A stretch of DNA of 44,187 bases, taken from positions 55,625 to 99,811 of the forward strand of contig DDTJ01000062.1 of the NCBI GenBank assembly GCA_002344525.1, in the 5' to 3' direction. Positions 40,988 through 44,187 of the stretch are shown here, piece by piece. The notes under the pieces were generated by a model that saw only the letters and a program-made list of their open reading frames with translations, was not told where the DNA came from and made no database searches. Both the position numbers and the translations under genes were made by a program. Source of the DNA: Akkermansiaceae bacterium UBA2367 (lineage in GTDB: Bacteria; Verrucomicrobiota; Verrucomicrobiia; Verrucomicrobiales; DEV007). Position 1 is the first letter of the stretch. Every line of letters begins with the position of its first letter.

Positions 40988-41154
40988 ACGACGTAGAGCG
41001 CGAGGTCGGCGACCGCGTCGGGATGGCGGGCCGTCGTCGCGCCGGCGTCGTCGTCGAGCACCGCGAGGCGGCTGCGGACGAGGGCTTCCCCGGCGATGGC
41101 GTCGATGCCGCCGGGCTTGGTGTTGGATTGGTCGGGATTCAGGGCGGGGTTCAT
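40954..41154 (-). pseudogene. Phage head-decoration-like protein, 3' end replaced by repeat
   Basis: The frame starts at ATG 41152-41154 and reads MNPALNPDQSNTKPGGIDAI, AGEALVRSRLAVLDDD, then HPDAVADLALYVV and passes into the repeat (EPPPTPVRGK, stop). (I)AGEALxRxRLxxLDxDG...HPDAVADLALYVV recalls capsid cement/DUF2190-like proteins, which in Mu-like phages follow the protease/scaffold gene, as here. Most of the protein is missing. Confidence 0.5.
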
Positions 41155-41157
41155 GAT

Positions 41158-41200
41158 GGGGATTTGGGATTTGGGATTCGGGATTCGGGATTCGGGATGG
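41158..41200. repeat. GGGATTTG/GGGATTCG repeat, block 2
   Basis: Six tandem 7-8-bp units (GGGATTTG, GGGATTCG) lie directly 5' of the decoration-like gene's ATG on the minus strand. The neighbouring 41215-41245 holds GCAAATCGC/GCGCATCGC tandem-like units. Confidence 0.75.
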
Positions 41201-41249
41201 GCGGCGCGGATCGCTTATCGCAAATCGCGCATCGCAAATCGCTTCGGCG

Positions 41250-41723
41250 TCAGGCTTTCGCCTTCTCCTCGTTTTCGAGCTGGCGGCCCGCCTCGATGTA
41301 GGCGGCCGTCATGGTGAGGCCTTGCCCGCGCAGCTCGCGGGCGCGGTTGCTGATGCGGGCGGCGCGGGCCTCGTCGGCGGCGCCGTCGCCCTCGTCCCCG
41401 CCGGTCAGATGCTCCGACGAGGGCGTCTTCGCCGTGGCGCGGTTGAAGACGGGCGGGCGGGCCGCCGGCTCCTTCGCCTCGGGCAGGGTCAGGATGAGGC
41501 GCTCGGCCCCCTCGCGGTTCGCGAGCAGCTCCGCCTTCCAGGCGTCGCGCTGTCCCTCGGGGATGCGCTTGGCGTGGCGGTTCAGGATCTCCTCGGCGGC
41601 GGTGTCCGCCTCCAGCTCGTCGGCTTTTCCGGCGCGGGCGATCAGGGCGTCCAGCGCGGCGTTGACTTCGTCGTCGGTCGCGCCTTCCGCGAGACCGAGC
41701 TTTTCCAGTGCGGTTTTGTTCAT
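41250..41723 (-). CDS. Internal-start scaffold protein (gpZ-like)
   Basis: 157 residues from ATG 41721-41723 in the same frame as the protease: MNKTALEKLGLAEGATDDEV, NAALDALIARAGKADELEAD, then helical KRIPEGQRDAWKAELLANRE and a tail ELRGQGLTMTAAYIEAGRQL. The acidic, helical composition fits a phage scaffold. The 5' side of this ATG is GGGATTTG repeat, the same context as other starts in this block, which supports real initiation here. Whether the repeat joined two once-separate genes in frame cannot be told from sequence alone. Confidence 0.55.
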   Translation of the reverse strand: MNKTALEKLGLAEGATDDEVNAALDALIARAGKADELEADTAAEEILNRHAKRIPEGQRDAWKAELLANREGAERLILTLPEAKEPAARPPVFNRATAKTPSSEHLTGGDEGDGAADEARAARISNRARELRGQGLTMTAAYIEAGRQLENEEKAKA

Positions 41724-42254
41724 GGGATTTGGGATGGGTGATGTGGGATTTGGGATTTGGTTTCGGTTGGTGATGGGCCGCCCGCCCCGGTTGTTCGGGC
41801 GGTTGGTGAGAGAGAGACCGGCCAACTTGCGCGGGCGCACGCGGCGCACGCCGTCCGGCCCGGCGCCGAGATCCTCCAGATCTCCGGCGGCGTATTCGGT
41901 CGAGAAATATTTCCAGCGCTTCCCGCGCACCGCCTCCGCCCCGGTGTCGGTCCAGTCCAGCAGGCCCCACAGCTCGCCGTCGCGGATCTCCGCGTCGACC
42001 AGCCAGGCCTTCGCCTCCGTCGAGTGCGCCGGGTCGTGGGAGAGATGGTCCGCGTCGACGAGCAGCCCGTCGAAGTGCGGCGCCCGCATGTCCCGGTCCC
42101 ACTCCGCGACGATGTTCCGGATCGCGGCCTCGTCGATCACCTGCACCACGCGCTCGTCCCCGAGCAGGGCGGGGTGCTCGCCGCTCGCCTCGATCTGCTG
42201 CCAGGTCGGGACGCGCGGGGCCGTCGATTCGCGGTTGAGGATTTGCGGGTTCAT
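41250..42254 (-). CDS. Mu-type phage protease (gpI) with in-frame scaffold (gpZ-like)
   Basis: 334 residues from ATG 42252-42254. Residues 1-180 match the Mu-like head-maturation protease: WDRDMRAPHFDGLLVDADHL, HSTEAKAWLVDAEIRDGELW, GLLDWTDTGAEAV, WKYFSTEYAA, RKLAGLSLTNRPN. The C-terminal half from the internal Met at 41723 is the helical, acidic scaffold. Between them the GGGATTTG repeat is translated as NQIPNPTSPIPNP. In Mu, scaffold Z comes from an internal start of the protease gene I; here the same internal start is preceded by the repeat. It processes the capsid in assembly. No homologous portal or terminase gene is visible. Confidence 0.8.
   Translation of the reverse strand: MNPQILNRESTAPRVPTWQQIEASGEHPALLGDERVVQVIDEAAIRNIVAEWDRDMRAPHFDGLLVDADHLSHDPAHSTEAKAWLVDAEIRDGELWGLLDWTDTGAEAVRGKRWKYFSTEYAAGDLEDLGAGPDGVRRVRPRKLAGLSLTNRPNNRGGRPITNRNQIPNPTSPIPNPMNKTALEKLGLAEGATDDEVNAALDALIARAGKADELEADTAAEEILNRHAKRIPEGQRDAWKAELLANREGAERLILTLPEAKEPAARPPVFNRATAKTPSSEHLTGGDEGDGAADEARAARISNRARELRGQGLTMTAAYIEAGRQLENEEKAKA
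41724..41762. repeat. GGGATTTG repeat, block 3, translated within the protease-scaffold frame
   Basis: GGGATTTGGGATGGG and GGGATTTGGGATTTGG units lie directly before the scaffold ATG on the minus strand and contain no stop in the protease frame. A shorter relic (GCGATTTGGGAT) lies at 42954-42965. Confidence 0.7.
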
Positions 42255-42336
42255 GGCAGATTGGCGTCGGCGAAGACGTTTCGGACGTGAGAGGCAGGGT
42301 GCGGACCGTTCCGCAGGCATGTGCTCGTCGCCGTTT

Positions 42337-42876
42337 TCATTTTTGCGGTTCGCGGAACTTGCCCTTGTGGATTCGCATCGAGACCGGGACCAGCTCCTTC
42401 CTCCCGGTCCGGACCTCCTCGACCACCACCGTGGTCCCCTGCTCGTCGTGGTAGTAGCGGATCGTCTCCCGGCCTTGCTTCGTCGTGCCGCCGCGCTCGA
42501 TCTCGTCCGCCCCCGCGATGTGGGCGGGCAGGCGGCGCAGATCGTCGGCGGTCACCGCGACCTGGCCGCGCGGCTCCTCCCTGGCAGGGTCCCCGTGCTG
42601 CTTGTGGATGTGCTTCGCCGCGGAGGAGTCGAACGCATGGACGTGCCCGCCGATGTCGATGCCGGTCGACGCCTTGACCTTCGCCGCCTCGGCCTCGCCG
42701 ACATCCGACCATTTCATCTTCCGGTTTGGGGATCCGCCCGGCTCCGCGAGGGAGGCCGAGTAGAACTCCGCCAGCTCGTCGCCCTTCGCCGCCGCCTCGC
42801 GGAACCGCTTCGGCGTCCACCCGTTCCGGCGGCGCGTCTCCCATCCCTTGCGGGCGCCGTCCGGCGTGCCCGCATT
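42337..42876 (-). pseudogene. C-terminal fragment with PBECR-type phage nuclease domain
   Basis: 180 codons open directly at the edge of repeat copy 3, without a start codon: NAGTPDGARKGWETRRRNGW, TPKRFREAAAKGDELAEFYS. From MKWSDVGEAEAAKVKASTGI (42717) the domain GGHVHAFDSSAAKHIHKQHG, VAVTADDLRRLPAHIAGADE, RETIRYYHDEQGTTVVVEEV, RKELVPVSMRIHKG matches phage Barnase/EndoU/ColicinE5-D/RelE-like (PBECR) nuclease modules. These often end MuF-type head proteins and may be injected effectors. The N-terminal body, probably MuF or a related head gene, is cut off by the repeat. The internal ATG at 42717 could still yield the isolated domain. Confidence 0.65.
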
Positions 42877-42946
42877 ACTGCTAGGAATTCCCTTTCCAGC
42901 CCTACTGCCGCCTCACTTCCCCCGGACCGGGGTCGGAGGGGGTTCA
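42877..42946 (+). repeat. 70-bp identical repeat, copy 3
   Basis: Identical to copies 1, 2 and 4. It sits between the 3' side of the gpG-like gene and the headless PBECR fragment, removing the latter's 5' part. Confidence 0.95.
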
Positions 42947-42980
42947 GGGATATGCGATTTGGGATCGCCCATCCCGCATC

Positions 42981-43406
42981 TCACTTCCTCTTCATGAAGA
43001 CGCGGACCGCCTCGCTCCCGCGCCTCACCGCCAGCGGCGTCGGCTTCTTGTTCAGGAAGGGCATGAAGGGGCGGGCCGGGATGCCCTTCTTCGGCGAGCC
43101 GAACTGGTGCGTCGCCGCATACTTCCGGTCGCTGCCGAGGATCGCGTTCCGCGGCGTGGACGAAACCGTGCGCGGCGAGCGCGAGAGCAGGTTGTCGCGC
43201 CGCAGCGTCGCGGGCGAGCCGTCCTTCTTCGGCGCCCAGCTCGCGGGCCGGGCCGAGGCGCTGTCGAAGGCGGCCTTCGCGCACGATTCGGCGAGCACGT
43301 CCGAGATCGTCTTCAACAGCGCCGCCTTGGGCGAGCCGGCGACTTGGCGGACCCATCGGCGCAGGTCAGGCGACACCGTGTCGCGGGTGATCTTGATCTT
43401 GATCAT
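42981..43406 (-). CDS. Phage virion morphogenesis protein (Mu gpG-like)
   Basis: 141 residues from ATG 43404-43406, which overlaps the previous stop (ATGA). It matches the tail-completion/virion-morphogenesis family: ARPASWAPKKDGSPATLRRD, LLSRSPRTVSSTPRNAILGS, DRKYAATHQFGSPKKGIPAR, PFMPFLNKK. The YAxxHQFG...IPARPF motif is diagnostic. It forms a tight minus-strand cluster with the 102-residue protein and the HExxH gene upstream. A second copy of its IPARP-coding stretch begins at the window's right end, after repeat copy 4. Confidence 0.85.
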   Translation of the reverse strand: MIKIKITRDTVSPDLRRWVRQVAGSPKAALLKTISDVLAESCAKAAFDSASARPASWAPKKDGSPATLRRDNLLSRSPRTVSSTPRNAILGSDRKYAATHQFGSPKKGIPARPFMPFLNKKPTPLAVRRGSEAVRVFMKRK

Positions 43407-43711
43407 TTCCTCATGTAAGTCGGGATGGAGCCCTCATCCAGATCGCCATCGCCGTATTTGCTCGGCAGCGGGCCGCCCTCGACCTTGACCTCGGCCGTCC
43501 AGCCGATGGCCTCGGCGGCGGGCACGAAGCGGCGGGCGATCGAATCGGCGTCTTGCCCGTAGTGGAAGGGGAGGTGCTCGTCGCCGCCGACCCACTCGTC
43601 CAAGCTGGCGAGGCGGTCGCGGAACATGGAGAAACGATAGACAATGTGGAGGCCGAGCTCCCCATCGGGATTCCACGCCTTGCATTCGATGGTCTGGGTC
43701 TCGGTTTTCAT
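43403..43711 (-). CDS. Hypothetical phage protein
   Basis: 102 residues from ATG 43709-43711. It begins MKTETQTIECKAWNPDGELG, continues LHIVYRFSMFRDRLASLDEW and ends with an acidic stretch (KYGDGDLDEGSIPTYMRK). It is rich in aromatic residues, soluble, with no recognised family. It overlaps the genes on both sides by 4 bp (ATGA), so all three are translationally coupled and probably act in the same phage assembly step. Confidence 0.65.
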   Translation of the reverse strand: MKTETQTIECKAWNPDGELGLHIVYRFSMFRDRLASLDEWVGGDEHLPFHYGQDADSIARRFVPAAEAIGWTAEVKVEGGPLPSKYGDGDLDEGSIPTYMRK

Positions 43712-44094
43712 GGGAAGAAGATGGAAAGGACTTCCAGCATGGTGGCGGCATCGTCGTTGAAGGCCTCCGCCGACTTCCGGGGATCGGCGAGCTTCTCAAA
43801 GTAAACCGTCGGCACCTCCAGTCCACCGGGGGCCGCCGCATCCTCGAAAGGATAGACCTTCGCGGCGTAGGCGTCGATCCAATTCCCGCCCGCCGCCTGC
43901 CGCGCCCGGAAATGCGCGGCGATGCGGTCGCGGTAGGTCGCAGCCTCGGGGCCGGGCGCGGTCTGCACCCAGTGCATCAGCTCGTGGTAGGCCGTCTCGC
44001 GAGCCTCCTCGGGCGAGGAGATCAGGTGCGAGTTCAGATGGATCTTTCCGTCCTTGTATCTGCCGAGCCAAGGAGCCTCCCCTTTCTTCGGCTT
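43708..44094 (-). pseudogene. Phage HExxH metallopeptidase-like protein, 5' end cut by repeat
   Basis: 128 codons open at repeat copy 4 without a start codon: KPKKGEAPWLGRYKDGKIHL, NSHLISSPEEARETAYHELM, HWVQTAPGPEAATYRDRIAA, then ending EVLSIFFP. HELMH fits the zinc-peptidase HExxH motif, preceded by an Ala/Tyr-rich helix as in many minimal gluzincin or phage polyvalent-protein peptidase domains. An ATG exists at 43977 but lies inside the motif (it is the Met of HELMH), so a protein starting there would lose the active site. The downstream third of the domain seems complete. Confidence 0.62.
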
Positions 44095-44164
44095 ACTGCT
44101 AGGAATTCCCTTTCCAGCCCTACTGCCGCCTCACTTCCCCCGGACCGGGGTCGGAGGGGGTTCA
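44095..44164 (+). repeat. 70-bp identical repeat, copy 4
   Basis: Identical to the other three copies. On its left it removes the 5' end of the HExxH gene; on its right begins a duplicate of the gpG-like gene. Confidence 0.95.
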
Positions 44165-44187
44165 GGGGCGGGCCGGGATGCCCTTCT
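44165..44187 (-). pseudogene. Start of a second gpG-like gene copy, cut by the repeat
   Basis: The last 23 bp of the window are identical to 43068-43090, the part of the gpG-like gene encoding KKGIPARP. In this copy the frame hits the repeat right after ARP and stops (TGA at the repeat edge). The body of this copy would lie beyond the window. Confidence 0.6.

Noticed and set aside
41311..43488. 725-codon plus-strand frame through the phage structural genes
   Set aside because: Ser/Arg-rich shadow passing through a 70-bp repeat; minus-strand genes have ATGA overlaps and family motifs.
36345..44164. Four identical 70-bp repeats as a CRISPR array
   Set aside because: Spacings are 1.2-4.6 kb and contain genes; there are no regular spacers and no cas genes.
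1..44187. tRNA or rRNA genes
   Set aside because: Reading both strands I found no cloverleaf with T-loop GTTCRANNC and matching acceptor arms, and no rRNA-like sequence; a covariance-model search would settle it.

Overview
This is a GC-rich bacterial chromosome segment with dense housekeeping genes on the left (about 1-31.7 kb) and a repeat-rich, decaying, phage-derived region on the right (about 31.8-44.2 kb). Several features suggest a member of the Verrucomicrobiota or a close PVC relative. They are the long (502-residue) serine hydroxymethyltransferase, a DUF1080 (3-keto-disaccharide hydrolase) exported protein, an ABCG transporter with TerB-like and FHA-like N-terminal parts, few clear Shine-Dalgarno sites, and many short interspersed repeats. 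That assignment is inference from gene content, not from a marker phylogeny. I saw no tRNA, rRNA or CRISPR array.

Left part. Three minus-strand genes at 1-987 (metal P-type ATPase N-terminus, a small exported YHS/TRASH-like Cys protein, a Cys-rich exported protein) look like a copper/heavy-metal module. The ABCG transporter and lysS follow on the plus strand, then a frameshifted exported-protein gene. A one-carbon/methionine block comes next: metE-glyA-metF on the minus strand, divergent from a LysR regulator (metR), with a candidate T-N11-A operator in the 82-bp intergenic region. GlyA makes methylene-THF, MetF reduces it to methyl-THF, and MetE uses the methyl group to make methionine. Then come glgP, a CPBP membrane protease, thiL, tsaE-tsaB (t6A tRNA modification), an outer-membrane beta-barrel gene with a strong terminator, and rlmN.

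Middle part (21-31.7 kb). This is rich in signalling genes: a REC-PAS-PAS-HisKA-HATPase-REC hybrid kinase, and a PAS/HisKA_2 protein whose ATPase domain looks degenerate. An APC amino-acid permease follows. Next to it are MITE-like repeats and two gene remnants. Last is a three-gene unit of a periplasmic-binding/PAS receptor without an output domain, a small CxC/CxC protein and a MASE1-GGDEF diguanylate cyclase.

Right part. 31.8-35.1 kb is a graveyard: an internally deleted IS4-type element with perfect 24-bp terminal inverted repeats, a PIN toxin with a partner whose frame ends inside that element, two metH C-terminal fragments, a RAYT (REP-associated transposase) between metH and HAD-hydrolase relics. 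After a DUF1080 gene comes a scrambled Mu-like prophage remnant. On the plus strand it has an XRE repressor, HTH protein, NlpC/P60-like hydrolase, M15 endolysin and Gam. On the minus strand it has an I/Z-type protease-scaffold, a PBECR nuclease domain, a gpG-type morphogenesis protein and an HExxH protein. No Mu transposase A/B genes are visible. Four perfectly identical 70-bp direct repeats (36345, 40918, 42877, 44095) mark the left edge of the phage block and sit exactly where phage genes are cut. These and the many other interspersed repeats are the main oddity of the window.
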